Assembly (NCBI GenBank): GCA_018715745.1
Contig: DVLA01000055.1
Span: 1 to 49,133, forward strand
Length of the DNA stretch: 49,133 bases
Direction of reading: 5' to 3'
Origin: Candidatus Coprenecus stercoripullorum
GTDB lineage: Bacteria; Bacteroidota; Bacteroidia; Bacteroidales; UBA932
Of this stretch, positions 24,416 to 33,480 are shown piece by piece. The translations under genes were made by a program, and so were the position numbers. Below the pieces are notes generated by a model. That model had not been told where the DNA came from and searched no databases. It saw only the letters and a list, made by a program, of their open reading frames with translations. The first letter of the stretch is position 1, and every line of letters starts with the position of its first letter.

Positions 24416-26284
24416 TCAGACGATTTCCAGTATAAGTTCCGTTCTCAGGTTGCTGCGGATGAATGTCTGCCTTTCGTAAGTGTTTTTCCCCATATAGAAC
24501 TGCAGCAGGCTGTCTATGTCGTCATCGGGGGCGAGCCGCACCGGATCGAGACGGATATTCTCTCCGATAAAGTCTTTGAACTCTTCGGGAGAAATCTCTC
24601 CGAGTCCCTTGAAGCGGGTTATCTCGTGGCTGTTGCCCAGTTCCTTGATTGCGGCCTGCTTTTCTTCTTCGTTGTAGCAGTATATGTTTTTGTTCTTGTT
24701 CCTGACCCTGAAAAGCGGGGTCTGCATGATGTAGACGTGCCCGCTGCGTATCAGCTCCGGGTAGTATTTGAGGAAGAAGCTGACCATCAACAGCCTTATG
24801 TGCATGCCGTCCACATCCGCATCCGTGGCGATTATGATTTTGTTGTATCGCAGGTTATCCATATCCTCCTCCACGTCAAGGGCCGCCTTCAGGAGAATCA
24901 GTTCCTCATTTTCCCGGACGTCCTTTTCCGTTTTCTGGACGCAGTTGAGCGGTTTGCCCCTGAGGCTGAAAACTGCCTGGGTGTTTACATCCCTGATTTT
25001 GGTTATGGCCCCGCTTGCAGAGTCCCCCTCGGTAATGAACAGGGAGGAGAATTCCGAAAGCGGGTTCCTGCTGTCATTGTAGTGTATCCTGCAGTCTTTG
25101 AGCTTGCGGTTGCAGAGGGAGGCTTTCTTTATTTTCTCCCTCGTGTTTTTCTGGATGCCGGATATAGCCTTCCGTTCTTTTTCCGACTCCTGTATTTTCC
25201 TGAGCATGACGGAGGCCGCTTCCGTATTCTTGTGCAGGTAGTTGTCCAGTTCCTCCCCCACGAAGTCGCAGATAAAGTTCCTGATGGAGGGACCTTCCTT
25301 GGTCATGTCCTTGGAATTCAGCTTTGTCTTTGTCTGATTGCCGAAAATGGGCTCGTCAATCTTTATGCTTATGGCACCGACGGCGGACTGCCTTATGTCG
25401 GCGGGCTCGAAGTCTTTCTTGAAGTAGTCCTTGACGGTCTTTACTACTGCCTCACGGAATGCGGAAAGGTGCGTACCGCCCTGGGTCGTATTCTGTCCGT
25501 TTACAAACGAGGCTATGTTTTCTCCGTTCCTGCTCCCGTGCGTAAGGACAAATTCGATGTCCTCTCCGGATATGTGGATTGGCGGGTACAGAGGTTCTTC
25601 GCCTATGTTCTCGTTGACCAGGTCGAGCAGTCCGTTCCTGGACTTGTATTCAGTACCGTTCAGGCGCAGGGTAAGGCCGACATTGAGATAGGAGTAGTTC
25701 TTTACCATCGTCTCGATGAATTCCATGTTGTAACGGTAATTGTGGAATATCTCTTCATCGGCGGTAAATGATACCAGAGTGCCGTCCTTCTCGTCCGTTT
25801 CCCCTTCTTCTTCCGTTATAAGCAGCCCTTTTCCGAACAGGGCTTTCTTGAATCTGCCGTTGCGGCATGATTTGATGAGGAACACGGATGATGTCGCGTT
25901 TACCGCCTTCAGGCCTACACCGTTCAGGCCGACGCTCTTCTTGAATGTATTGGCATCGAACTTGGCGCCCATCATGAGATTGCTCGCCACTGCCGTCAGC
26001 GAGCCGAGCGGTATGCCGCGGCCGTAGTCGCGGATACTTACCTCTCGTCCGTCTATACTGATGTCGATAAGTTTCCCGTATCCCGAGGAGAACTCATCGA
26101 CCGAGTTGTCAATGACTTCTTTGATCAGTACATATATACCGTCCTCCGGGGACGAGCCGTCTCCTGTATTTCCTATGTACATGCCGGGCCTCTCGCGGAT
26201 ATGCCTGTTCCACTCGAGTTGCTGAATAGATGATTCGTCATAGTTGCCCGGCATGTCTTTGCCGATTACCTTTTTCTCCTCCAT
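24416..26284 (-). CDS. parE: DNA topoisomerase IV subunit B
   Basis: This 622-residue GyrB/ParE-family ATPase subunit works with ParC in ATP-dependent chromosome decatenation. The GHKL ATPase shows RERPGMYIGNT, EVIDNSVDEF and DYGRGIPLG, with the lid GLNGVGLKAVN. The transducer domain has QTKTKLNSK, and the TOPRIM domain has the ITEGDSASG and ATDADVDGMHIR motifs. Calling it ParE rather than GyrB rests on length (no large TOPRIM insertion) and on its resemblance to Bacteroidetes ParE. The track starts at a TTG; the ATG at 26284 (MEEKKVIG) is preferred. No parC lies next to it. Confidence 0.93.
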   Translation of the reverse strand: MEEKKVIGKDMPGNYDESSIQQLEWNRHIRERPGMYIGNTGDGSSPEDGIYVLIKEVIDNSVDEFSSGYGKLIDISIDGREVSIRDYGRGIPLGSLTAVASNLMMGAKFDANTFKKSVGLNGVGLKAVNATSSVFLIKSCRNGRFKKALFGKGLLITEEEGETDEKDGTLVSFTADEEIFHNYRYNMEFIETMVKNYSYLNVGLTLRLNGTEYKSRNGLLDLVNENIGEEPLYPPIHISGEDIEFVLTHGSRNGENIASFVNGQNTTQGGTHLSAFREAVVKTVKDYFKKDFEPADIRQSAVGAISIKIDEPIFGNQTKTKLNSKDMTKEGPSIRNFICDFVGEELDNYLHKNTEAASVMLRKIQESEKERKAISGIQKNTREKIKKASLCNRKLKDCRIHYNDSRNPLSEFSSLFITEGDSASGAITKIRDVNTQAVFSLRGKPLNCVQKTEKDVRENEELILLKAALDVEEDMDNLRYNKIIIATDADVDGMHIRLLMVSFFLKYYPELIRSGHVYIMQTPLFRVRNKNKNIYCYNEEEKQAAIKELGNSHEITRFKGLGEISPEEFKDFIGENIRLDPVRLAPDDDIDSLLQFYMGKNTYERQTFIRSNLRTELILEIV

Positions 26285-26302
26285 AAACCTCAATCAAGGC
26301 TA

Positions 26303-26310
26303 CAAAATTA
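26303..26310 (-). promoter_or_regulatory. -7 promoter element TAATTTTG for parE
   Basis: A perfect TAnnTTTG on the minus strand ends 18 nt before the parE ATG. TTTC at 26332-26335 is a 3/4 match to the -33 element at 21 bp spacing. Confidence 0.6.
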
Positions 26311-26343
26311 TAAGTAATTTTTAAAAAATGTGAAAATATATGC

Positions 26344-26351
26344 TACATTTG
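26344..26351 (+). promoter_or_regulatory. -7 promoter element TACATTTG for the DUF4493 operon
   Basis: A perfect TAnnTTTG lies in the 114-bp divergent region between parE and the DUF4493 gene, with a T-run at the -33 position. The predicted leader is about 40 nt. Confidence 0.6.
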
Positions 26352-26398
26352 CTGGATATTGTGTACTGAATTTTTAACCTTATGATGCTATTGTCAAA

Positions 26399-27631
26399 AT
26401 GAAGAAACTCTTAATCCCAATTATCTGCGCGGCTGTTCTCGTGGCGTACGGGTGTACGCAGGAGCGGCTCGGGTACGGCGGAGGGCAGGGCGCGTTGACG
26501 CTTACGCTGTCTAACGAGGGAACCTTTGCGGATCTGCCTAATATTTCCGCAACCTCGCTTGGAGGGCAGGATACGTGTGGCATGTTTACGGGAGATTACT
26601 CCGTGTCTATTCTGGACCAGGCTACGGGAGAGGTGGTCATGTCGTGGGAACGCTACGCCGACATGCCTTCGTCGGTGGCGCTGGATCCTGCCTCGTACAT
26701 AATAGTGGCCGAATCGGCAGGAGGGGAAGAACCCTCGTGGAAAGGGCCGCACTACAGGGGAGAACGTAACATTACCGTCGAGACCGGCAGGGTGTGTGAG
26801 GTCGATATAGTGTGCATCCCTGACAATATGAAGATTACAGCTTTGTGTACGGACTATTTCCTTGATGTCATGGATGATTATTCCGTCACGGTGACCAATT
26901 CCTGCGGGGGGCTTATTTACGGGCGTCAGGATATAGCCTCAATACGTTCCGGATATTTCGGGACGGCAGGTATGGAAGTCTGGCTGAAAGGACTGACAAA
27001 GGAAGGCAGGAGCGTTTCGCTTTCATTCAAGGTGGACAATGTCGCTTCAGGCGACCATCATGTATTTACGTTGAACTATAACGAAGACCATGCCGGCGAT
27101 TATACGGGAATAGCCGTCCATTATTTCCTTAACGGCACGGCATGCGGGACATTTATGGAAAAGGCCGGTACGGGCCAGGAGCCTGAAGATCCCGAACCCG
27201 ATGATCCGGAGCCGGATGATCCCGAGCCGGAAGAGCCTCTTCTGATTGTTTCTCCGGGGATTGACACTCCGGCCGTATTCGGGCATGGTACCGTTCCCGA
27301 ATCTTTCGACCTTAAGGTATATGCCAGGGAAGGGATAGCCTCGCTGCTGGTGGACGTGCAGTCCTCCACACTTGTAGATTTGATAAATTCCCTGAATATG
27401 GGCCTGTCGCCGGTATTCGACCTTGCTGACATGGATAATACCGAGACAATGTTCTGGGGAGGCCTTTTCGGACTGACTTCCGCAGATGTACTGGATGCTA
27501 CATCCGTGACCCTGTCCGTCGCGGATTTTATAGCGCTTATGCCTGTGGATACGCATAAACTCGTGGTTTCCGTAACGGATAATACCGGCTCGACGGTTAC
27601 CGAAACTGTAACAATTATCATAACAGACTGA
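26399..27631 (+). CDS. DUF4493-domain lipoprotein
   Basis: A 410-residue probable lipoprotein with a type II-like signal ending in VAYGCTQ (Cys19); the lipobox is not ideal. The main body to about residue 250 matches my recollection of the Bacteroidetes DUF4493 domain (GALTLTLSNEG start, SILDQATGEVV, SYIIVAESAGG). An acidic proline linker made of repeated PEPDD units (about 258-276) follows, and then a second beta-rich domain of about 130 residues with Ig-like character. It is probably on the cell surface or facing the periplasm. It is the first gene of a three-gene unit with an outer-membrane barrel and a PCMD lipoprotein, so the three may form one envelope complex; the function is unknown. 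Confidence 0.82.
   Translation: MKKLLIPIICAAVLVAYGCTQERLGYGGGQGALTLTLSNEGTFADLPNISATSLGGQDTCGMFTGDYSVSILDQATGEVVMSWERYADMPSSVALDPASYIIVAESAGGEEPSWKGPHYRGERNITVETGRVCEVDIVCIPDNMKITALCTDYFLDVMDDYSVTVTNSCGGLIYGRQDIASIRSGYFGTAGMEVWLKGLTKEGRSVSLSFKVDNVASGDHHVFTLNYNEDHAGDYTGIAVHYFLNGTACGTFMEKAGTGQEPEDPEPDDPEPDDPEPEEPLLIVSPGIDTPAVFGHGTVPESFDLKVYAREGIASLLVDVQSSTLVDLINSLNMGLSPVFDLADMDNTETMFWGGLFGLTSADVLDATSVTLSVADFIALMPVDTHKLVVSVTDNTGSTVTETVTIIITD
27187..27231 (+). repeat. In-frame repeat encoding a PEP-D linker
   Basis: Degenerate copies of a 15-bp unit encode the PEPDD/PEPEE repeat that links the two domains of the DUF4493 lipoprotein. The copies vary at third codon positions, so this is an old protein-level repeat rather than a recent slippage product. 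Confidence 0.75.
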
Positions 27632-28410
27632 TGAGACATTCCGTACTGACAAGACTGCTTCTCGTGCCGGTTTTCATGCTTTGTTCCGTGCAGCTTTTAT
27701 CCGCACAGAAATTCGACAGGGGAATGGGGTTGAGAGAGGCTTCCGTATTCATGCCCAAGGGACATATAATGTTCGGTGGGACGGTGAGTTATCAGGATTA
27801 TAAGTTTTACGATTACAAGTTCCTGATACTCGATAACATGAAGCTTAATGCATATTCGCTCAAGGCTACTCCGTACGTGTATTATACGTTTGCCAAGAAT
27901 ATGGCGGTCGGCGTAAGGTTCTCCTATGAGAGATTCCTTGCGAAGGTGGACCGGGTGGACATATCCCTGTCGGATGATCTGACTTTCGGCATAGATGATT
28001 ATTACAATCTGCAGCATACGTATTTCGGCTCCGTTTCCTACCGCTATTATATCCCGCTCGGGAAAAGCAGGGTGTTCGGGCTTTTCAGCGACATATCCCT
28101 GAATTTCGGGGCAGGGCAGGGGAAGGTCATATCCGGCAGCGGTCAGAACATGACCGGGACTTATCAGAGTATCCTCGATATCGGGATAGATGTTATTCCC
28201 GGCCTTGTAGTCTTTATAACCAACGAGATGTCCGTAGAGGCCTCTGTCGGTATCCTCGGCCTTGAATGGAAAAGGATTTCCCAGACGACAAATCAGGTCT
28301 ACGAGGGGAGCTATGAGACAAGTTCCGCCAATTTCAAATTGAATTTACTATCTATCAGCATAGGCGTCAATTTTGTGATGCCATTGATAAAGGACAAGAA
28401 GAAAAGTTAG
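27631..28410 (+). CDS. Outer-membrane beta-barrel protein
   Basis: A 259-residue protein with signal peptide (LLLVPVFMLCSVQLLSAQ) and alternating hydrophobic strands consistent with a barrel of about 8-12 strands (for example FGGTVSYQDYKFY, AVGVRFSYERF and SVSYRYYIPLG). No OmpA-like peptidoglycan domain is present, and the protein ends in strand INFVMPLI plus a basic tail. It is likely in the outer membrane. The start shares one base with the upstream DUF4493 stop (TGATG), and the PCMD gene follows after 2 bp, so the three genes are surely co-transcribed. Confidence 0.8.
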   Translation: MRHSVLTRLLLVPVFMLCSVQLLSAQKFDRGMGLREASVFMPKGHIMFGGTVSYQDYKFYDYKFLILDNMKLNAYSLKATPYVYYTFAKNMAVGVRFSYERFLAKVDRVDISLSDDLTFGIDDYYNLQHTYFGSVSYRYYIPLGKSRVFGLFSDISLNFGAGQGKVISGSGQNMTGTYQSILDIGIDVIPGLVVFITNEMSVEASVGILGLEWKRISQTTNQVYEGSYETSSANFKLNLLSISIGVNFVMPLIKDKKKS

Positions 28411-28412
28411 TT

Positions 28413-30020
28413 ATGAGATTCCCGCTGGATTTTATGAAACATCTTCTCGGGGCCGGGGCTGCCTTTCTGCTGGCTTTGCCTTCCGGTTGCATAAAGAACG
28501 ATATACCATATCCCTATAAACCCGGGGAGATACTTGCAATCGAGGTAGAGGGACAGTCGGGACAGGCCGCTATCGATTTGCAGGCAAGGACAGTTTCGCT
28601 TCAGGTTGTGGATACGGCAGATTTGCATAATCTTAAAGTATTGGAATTCAGGGTGACTGACAGCACTTCTGTGGAGCCGGGAATAGATTCCGTCATTGAC
28701 CTTTCCCAGCCCCGTAAGTATGTTCTGACAACTTATCCGGACCAGGCTTATGAGTGGACAGTGTCTGCAACACAGAACATCGAGCGTTATATCATAGCCG
28801 AGAACCAGGTAGGTGATGCAGTGTTTAATGTGGAAGAACGCCAGGCTATTTTGTACGTTTCTGTAGACCAGCCGCTCGACGCTATAAATATTATCGATGT
28901 GCAGTTGGGGCCTTCCAATTCGTCAATCACCCCTGACCCGAGGCAGGAACACGATTATTCGACCCTGAAGGAATTCGAAGTCGCTTACAGGGATGTCAGG
29001 GAAATATGGACAATAAGCGCCGTGCAGCGGGAAATAGAGGTGGAAACGGGCAACCCCGACGCCTGGGCTTCCTTTGCTTACCTTACAGGGATGTATTCGG
29101 CCCAGACGGGCGAGCCTTCATTTCTTTACAGGGAGGCATCCTCTTCCGAATGGACGGAGGTCCCTTCATCTGAAGTCGTAATTGAAGGCCATTCGTTCGA
29201 GGCCCGTGTTACCGGGCTGAAACCGGGGTCTTCCTATGTATACAAGGCTGTCGCCGGGGATTTGGAAGGGGATGAGGTGACCTTTGTGACAGAGGATGCC
29301 GTACAGATGATAAACATGGATTTCGATGACTGGATAAAGGAAGGCAAGAGCTGGTTTCCCAATGCCGACCTGGGAAGCGGCTACTGGTGGGATTCGGGAA
29401 ACAGGGGCGCTAATGCCATAGGCGAAAACAATCCTACTTCCCCTGAAGAGGATTTCGTTGCGGTCTCCGGAGAAGGGAAGAGGGCTGCAAGGATGGAGAC
29501 GGTAGTCGTTGCCGGCTTCATGGCCGGAGGGAATATTTTCTCGGGCGAATTCCTGCGTGTGGCCATTCCCGGTGCGGAAGTCGCTTTCGGTAGACCTTTT
29601 ACTTCCCGCCCGTTGCAGCTTAAAGGCTATTACAGCTATGCTCCGGTCACCATCAACAAGGCACGTTCCGGAATGGAACACATGCTCGGCAGGCCGGACA
29701 GATGCCATATCTTCGTGTATGTTACGGATTGGGACGCCCCTTACGTGGTGGATACCAACAAGGAAATCTATCTTGACGTCAACGATCCGCACGTAATAGG
29801 CTACGGCAGTCTTGTTGACAGTGTGGGCACCGGCGGTGCCTATCGCGAATTTACCGTGGACATAAAGTACAGAAACAAGAGAAAGCCCACATACTGTGCC
29901 GTTGTAGCCGTGGCGAGCCAGTATGCGGACTTGTTTACCGGTGGAGTAGGCAGTCTGATGTACGCCGATGAGTTCAGTTTCGTATACGACGGTGATGTCG
30001 TATGGGAAGAAGGGCTTTAA
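28413..30020 (+). CDS. PCMD-domain lipoprotein
   Basis: A 535-residue protein with a lipoprotein signal peptide ending in ALPSGCIKN. The N-terminal half carries two Ig-like repeats of about 80 residues (around YEWTVSATQNIER and EIWTISAVQREIEV). The last 240 residues (from about 295, MINMDFDDW) form the PCMD domain, a putative carbohydrate-binding beta-sandwich found in Bacteroidetes. It contains the characteristic KGYYSYAPVTIN segment. It is probably surface-exposed and may recognise glycans, in partnership with the barrel and the DUF4493 lipoprotein. The ATG at 28413 is used; ATG 28434 is possible. Confidence 0.85.
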   Translation: MRFPLDFMKHLLGAGAAFLLALPSGCIKNDIPYPYKPGEILAIEVEGQSGQAAIDLQARTVSLQVVDTADLHNLKVLEFRVTDSTSVEPGIDSVIDLSQPRKYVLTTYPDQAYEWTVSATQNIERYIIAENQVGDAVFNVEERQAILYVSVDQPLDAINIIDVQLGPSNSSITPDPRQEHDYSTLKEFEVAYRDVREIWTISAVQREIEVETGNPDAWASFAYLTGMYSAQTGEPSFLYREASSSEWTEVPSSEVVIEGHSFEARVTGLKPGSSYVYKAVAGDLEGDEVTFVTEDAVQMINMDFDDWIKEGKSWFPNADLGSGYWWDSGNRGANAIGENNPTSPEEDFVAVSGEGKRAARMETVVVAGFMAGGNIFSGEFLRVAIPGAEVAFGRPFTSRPLQLKGYYSYAPVTINKARSGMEHMLGRPDRCHIFVYVTDWDAPYVVDTNKEIYLDVNDPHVIGYGSLVDSVGTGGAYREFTVDIKYRNKRKPTYCAVVAVASQYADLFTGGVGSLMYADEFSFVYDGDVVWEEGL

Positions 30021-30027
30021 AACGGTA

Positions 30028-30492
30028 TCACTGCATGCTCCTGCACAGGTTGACCATTTCTATGGCGGCTGTCATTGCATCGAACCCTTTGTTCCCGGAC
30101 TTGGTCCCCGCTCTTTCTATTGCCTGCTCTATGGAGTCTGTAGTGAGTATCCCGTAAATTACAGGAATATTCGATTCAAGCCCTACATGGGCTACTCCTT
30201 TTGCCGATTCGTTTGCAACCATGTCGAAATGCGGGGTGGCACCCCTGATTACGGCCCCAAGGCAGACTATGGCGTCGTATTTTCCCGAAAGAGCCATCGT
30301 TTTGGCTGCGAACGGAATCTCAAACGCTCCCGGTACCCAGGCTACTTCTATATTGCCGCTTTCCCCTCCGTGCCTTACGAAAGAGTCTTCCGCCCCCCCG
30401 AGAAGCCTTGAGGTGATAAATTCATTGAATCTTGCAGCTACTATTCCTATTTTCTGTCCTTTGGCTGAAAGGTTGCCTTCAATTGTTCTCAT
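30028..30492 (-). CDS. ribH: 6,7-dimethyl-8-ribityllumazine synthase
   Basis: RibH condenses 5-amino-6-ribitylaminouracil with 3,4-dihydroxy-2-butanone 4-phosphate to make lumazine, the penultimate step of riboflavin synthesis. Motifs present include [37 protein letters not shown] with the catalytic His, and [14 protein letters not shown]. The track ORF starts at a TTG (30501); the ATG at 30492 (MRTIEGN) gives 154 residues and still overlaps the ribBA end by 14 bp. It is the last gene of a long minus-strand operon and ends 7 bp from the converging PCMD gene. Confidence 0.96.
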   Translation of the reverse strand: MRTIEGNLSAKGQKIGIVAARFNEFITSRLLGGAEDSFVRHGGESGNIEVAWVPGAFEIPFAAKTMALSGKYDAIVCLGAVIRGATPHFDMVANESAKGVAHVGLESNIPVIYGILTTDSIEQAIERAGTKSGNKGFDAMTAAIEMVNLCRSMQ

Positions 30493-31747
30493 CTTTTCCA
30501 ATATTTTTATCGTTTTTGTTTTCTATGTTGCTTATGTCCTTTACATGGAGGAGATGCCCCATTTTCTTGTATTTGGTGAACAGGTATTTTTCGTTTTTCT
30601 CGTTGCTGGCCACTTCTATGGGTTCGCGTCTCACAATCTCTATCCCGTATCCGTCTAACCCGGTGATTTTGGAAGGGTTGTTGGTCATGAGAATCAGCTT
30701 CTTGACCCCAAGGTGCGCGAGTATGGAAGCGCCTGTGCCGTATTCCCTGAGGTCGGCCCCGAAACCGAGTGCAAGATTTGCCTCTACCGTATCCATTCCC
30801 ATATCCTGCAGGTGGTAGGCCTTTATTTTATTTATAAGCCCTATACCGCGTCCTTCCTGTTTCATGTAAAGCAGGACACCGCGTCCGGCTTTCTCGATCC
30901 GCCTCATGGCTTCAGCCAGCTGGTCCCCGCAGTCGCATCGCAGGGAACCGAAGGCATCCCCTGTGAGGCATTCGGAGTGGACCCTGCACAATACCGGCTC
31001 GTCGGTAGTGATGTCCCCTTTTACAAGTGCGATATGGTAGTCCCCGTTGATTTTGTTTATGTAACCAATGGCTTTAAATGAGCCGTATTTTGTGGGGAGG
31101 TCTGCTTCGGCGACCCTTTCCACGAGGACCTCATGTTTCCTGCGGTAGCGTATAAGGTCGGCAATTGTGACTATTTTAAGATTGTGGCTGACAGCAAACC
31201 CTATGAGTTCGGATGTCCGCATCATTGTTCCGTCATCCCTCATGATCTCGCAGCAGAGGCCGCATTCTTCAAGCCCTGCGATTCTCAGCAGGTCAACCGT
31301 AGCCTCGGTATGTCCCGAGCGCACCATTACCCCTCCTTTCCTGGCCTCGAGGGGAAACATGTGCCCGGGCCTGCGGAAATCTTCCGGCTTTGCTTCGGGA
31401 TCTACGCATTTAAGGGCGGTAACAGACCGTTCTACGGCGGAAATACCCGTACTTGTGGAAATATGGTCTATCGACACCGTAAAGGCGGTGGAATGGTTGT
31501 CCGTATTTTCGGAAACCATCTGGCGCAGGTCGAGCCTTGTGGTCATTTCCCTGCTCATGGGCATGCATATCAGTCCTTTACCGTAGGTGGCCATGAAGTT
31601 GACATTTTCTGTAGTCGCATATCTTGCAGCACATATAAGGTCCCCTTCATTCTCCCTGTCCGGATCGTCTATTACAATGACGATTCTGCCCTGGGCCAGA
31701 TCGGAAGCCGCTTCTTCTATCGTATTGAACCTAAAATCCGTTTTCAT
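30479..31747 (-). CDS. ribBA: Bifunctional DHBP synthase and GTP cyclohydrolase II
   Basis: A 422-residue fusion of two riboflavin enzymes. The N-terminal half (about 1-205) is 3,4-dihydroxy-2-butanone-4-phosphate synthase, with [11 protein letters not shown] and RRPGHMFPL. The C-terminal half (about 210-400) is GTP cyclohydrolase II, with the zinc site [14 protein letters not shown], the EGRGIGL motif and the RREPIEV segment. The two products feed ribH and ribD respectively. The protein ends in an Asn/Lys/Asp-rich tail (NIENKNDKN) beyond the normal domain. It overlaps ribE by 17 bp and ribH by 14 bp. Confidence 0.96.
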   Translation of the reverse strand: MKTDFRFNTIEEAASDLAQGRIVIVIDDPDRENEGDLICAARYATTENVNFMATYGKGLICMPMSREMTTRLDLRQMVSENTDNHSTAFTVSIDHISTSTGISAVERSVTALKCVDPEAKPEDFRRPGHMFPLEARKGGVMVRSGHTEATVDLLRIAGLEECGLCCEIMRDDGTMMRTSELIGFAVSHNLKIVTIADLIRYRRKHEVLVERVAEADLPTKYGSFKAIGYINKINGDYHIALVKGDITTDEPVLCRVHSECLTGDAFGSLRCDCGDQLAEAMRRIEKAGRGVLLYMKQEGRGIGLINKIKAYHLQDMGMDTVEANLALGFGADLREYGTGASILAHLGVKKLILMTNNPSKITGLDGYGIEIVRREPIEVASNEKNEKYLFTKYKKMGHLLHVKDISNIENKNDKNIGKDENN

Positions 31748-32375
31748 ATAGAAATTCCATTGTTATTTTCCTGTCATTGTTATTATTGTTGTATGATAAC
31801 AGCCGCTCCACGTACAGGGCAATCGGATCCACCTCGACATTCACCTTATTCCCCGTCCTTAGTGCTTTAAGGGTAGTGGCTTCTACTGTGTGGGGTATAA
31901 GGGAAACCTTGAATGAGCTGCGTCCTGCCCATGTTACAGTAAGGCTCGCCCCGTCTATGGCGACAGAACCTTTGGCCGCTATATATTTAAGCGTATCGTC
32001 GGGTACGCTTATCTCAACTGTCCTGGCTATGCCTTCCGGGACGATGGAGACTACCTTGCCGCAGGCATCCACATGGCCTGAGACAATATGTCCCCCGAAG
32101 CGTCCGTCCGCTCTCATTGCCCTTTCGAGATTTACCTCTGAACCGGGCCCAAGTTCCCCGAGGGAACTTCTTCTGAGTGTCTCCGGCATAATCTGGGCAT
32201 TGAACCCCGAACCGTCAAGGGAAGTGACTGTAAGGCATACGCCGTTTACGGCAATACTGTCCCCGGCGGAAGTGCCCTGAAGCACTTTGCAGGCCCGGAT
32301 GCCTATGTCGTATCCTCCCGCCCCTCCGGTTATGGAACGGACAACCCCTGTTTCTTCAATTATTCCCGTAAACAT
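31731..32375 (-). CDS. ribE: Riboflavin synthase alpha subunit
   Basis: This 214-residue enzyme dismutates two lumazine molecules into riboflavin and 5-amino-6-ribitylaminouracil. It contains the duplicated lumazine-binding barrels: the N-terminal [10 protein letters not shown] with [12 protein letters not shown], and a second repeat with [12 protein letters not shown]. The C-terminus carries a short Asn-rich tail (YNNNNND) encoded by a degenerate AAY trinucleotide run. It overlaps ribD by 20 bp and ribBA by 17 bp, so translation of the rib genes is probably coupled. Confidence 0.96.
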   Translation of the reverse strand: MFTGIIEETGVVRSITGGAGGYDIGIRACKVLQGTSAGDSIAVNGVCLTVTSLDGSGFNAQIMPETLRRSSLGELGPGSEVNLERAMRADGRFGGHIVSGHVDACGKVVSIVPEGIARTVEISVPDDTLKYIAAKGSVAIDGASLTVTWAGRSSFKVSLIPHTVEATTLKALRTGNKVNVEVDPIALYVERLLSYNNNNNDRKITMEFLYENGF

Positions 32376-33480
32376 TTTCGTATTGTTTTGAATAGGCGTG
32401 GATAAGAATATCCTGGCCGGAAGGCCTTACGCTTTCCACAGCCAGCCTTATGGCCTGGGATACCAAGCGGCAGCCGTCTCCACCTACCGGAGTCACGGCG
32501 CCGCTCCCGCCGATTATTACCGGTGCTACAAATGTATAGAACTCATCGGCAATTCCGGATTTTACCACGCTCCAGTTCAGCATTGGCCCTGCCTCTACCA
32601 GGACGGAACCTATACCCATCTCCCCGAGCCGTGCGCATAAATGCCCCAAATCGACCTGACGGTTTGTTGCAGGGCATTCGATCGTCTCTATCCCTGCCTT
32701 CTGCAGGGCCTCAATCCTTTTGTGCGGCGCTGCCGGGGTATGGGCGATGATTGTCCTGAATTTTCCGGCCGTTTTTATTATATTGCTGTCGTGGCTTATC
32801 GATGCCTCAGAATCGGCGATTATCCTTACTGGGGACTGCATCCCGTCTATTCTGCAATTCAGCATCGGATCATCGGCCCGTACGGTGCCTATGCCTGTCA
32901 GCAGTCCTGCATGGGCAGAGCGGAGCAGGTGGACGTAATGCCTGGATTCTTCGGATGAAATCCATCTGGAATCACCGGTTTTTGTCGCAATTTTCCCGTC
33001 AACCGACATGGCCGTTTTTATCGTTACCCACGGTATGCCGGTCGTTATGTGCTTTATGAACATCCTGTTGAGAATCATGGCTTCCTTTTCGAGAAGTCCG
33101 GTCTCTGCATGTATGCCGTGTTCAAGCAGCAGAGAGATGCCTTTCCCTGCAACGAGCGGGTTGGGGTCCTTCATCCCTATGACAACTCTTTTGATTCCGG
33201 ATTCCGTTATTGCATCCGTGCATGGGGGTTGTTTCCCATAATGGCAGCATGGCTCGAGGGTCACATACATTGTAGCCCCGCACGGGCTTTCACTGCAGGA
33301 AGAAAGAGCCTCCCTTTCCGCGTGCAGCCCGCCATAGTACCTGTGGTATCCCTCGGCGATGATTTTTCCGCCCTTGACTATCACTGCACCGACCATCGGG
33401 TTGGGACTGACTTTGCCGCGTCCCTTTTCAGCAAGGTCGAGGGCTCTTTGCATGAACCCTATATCTTCCCGATCCCACAT
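32356..33480 (-). CDS. ribD: Bifunctional pyrimidine deaminase/reductase
   Basis: A 374-residue fusion that deaminates the pyrimidine formed by GTP cyclohydrolase II and then reduces its ribosyl chain. The deaminase domain has the zinc ligands His53 (HAERE), Cys78 and Cys87 (PCCHYGKQPPC), with Glu55 as proton donor. The reductase domain has KTAMSVDGKIAT and VEAGPMLNWS. The track ORF begins 68 residues upstream, but that Arg/Gly-rich leader is out of family and lies wholly within pyrF; the ATG at 33480 (MWDREDIGFM) is correct. It still overlaps the pyrF end by 22 bp. Confidence 0.96.
   Translation of the reverse strand: MWDREDIGFMQRALDLAEKGRGKVSPNPMVGAVIVKGGKIIAEGYHRYYGGLHAEREALSSCSESPCGATMYVTLEPCCHYGKQPPCTDAITESGIKRVVIGMKDPNPLVAGKGISLLLEHGIHAETGLLEKEAMILNRMFIKHITTGIPWVTIKTAMSVDGKIATKTGDSRWISSEESRHYVHLLRSAHAGLLTGIGTVRADDPMLNCRIDGMQSPVRIIADSEASISHDSNIIKTAGKFRTIIAHTPAAPHKRIEALQKAGIETIECPATNRQVDLGHLCARLGEMGIGSVLVEAGPMLNWSVVKSGIADEFYTFVAPVIIGGSGAVTPVGGDGCRLVSQAIRLAVESVRPSGQDILIHAYSKQYENVYGNN

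Noticed and set aside
24290-25771. 493-residue plus-strand ORF opposite parE
   Set aside because: It is antisense to the clear parE reading frame, has no family motif and no promoter; it arises from codon bias in the opposite frame.
30028-33480. FMN riboswitch controlling the rib genes
   Set aside because: All rib gene junctions overlap, leaving no untranslated room for the aptamer, and I see none of its conserved helices upstream of rsfS, where the operon promoter lies.
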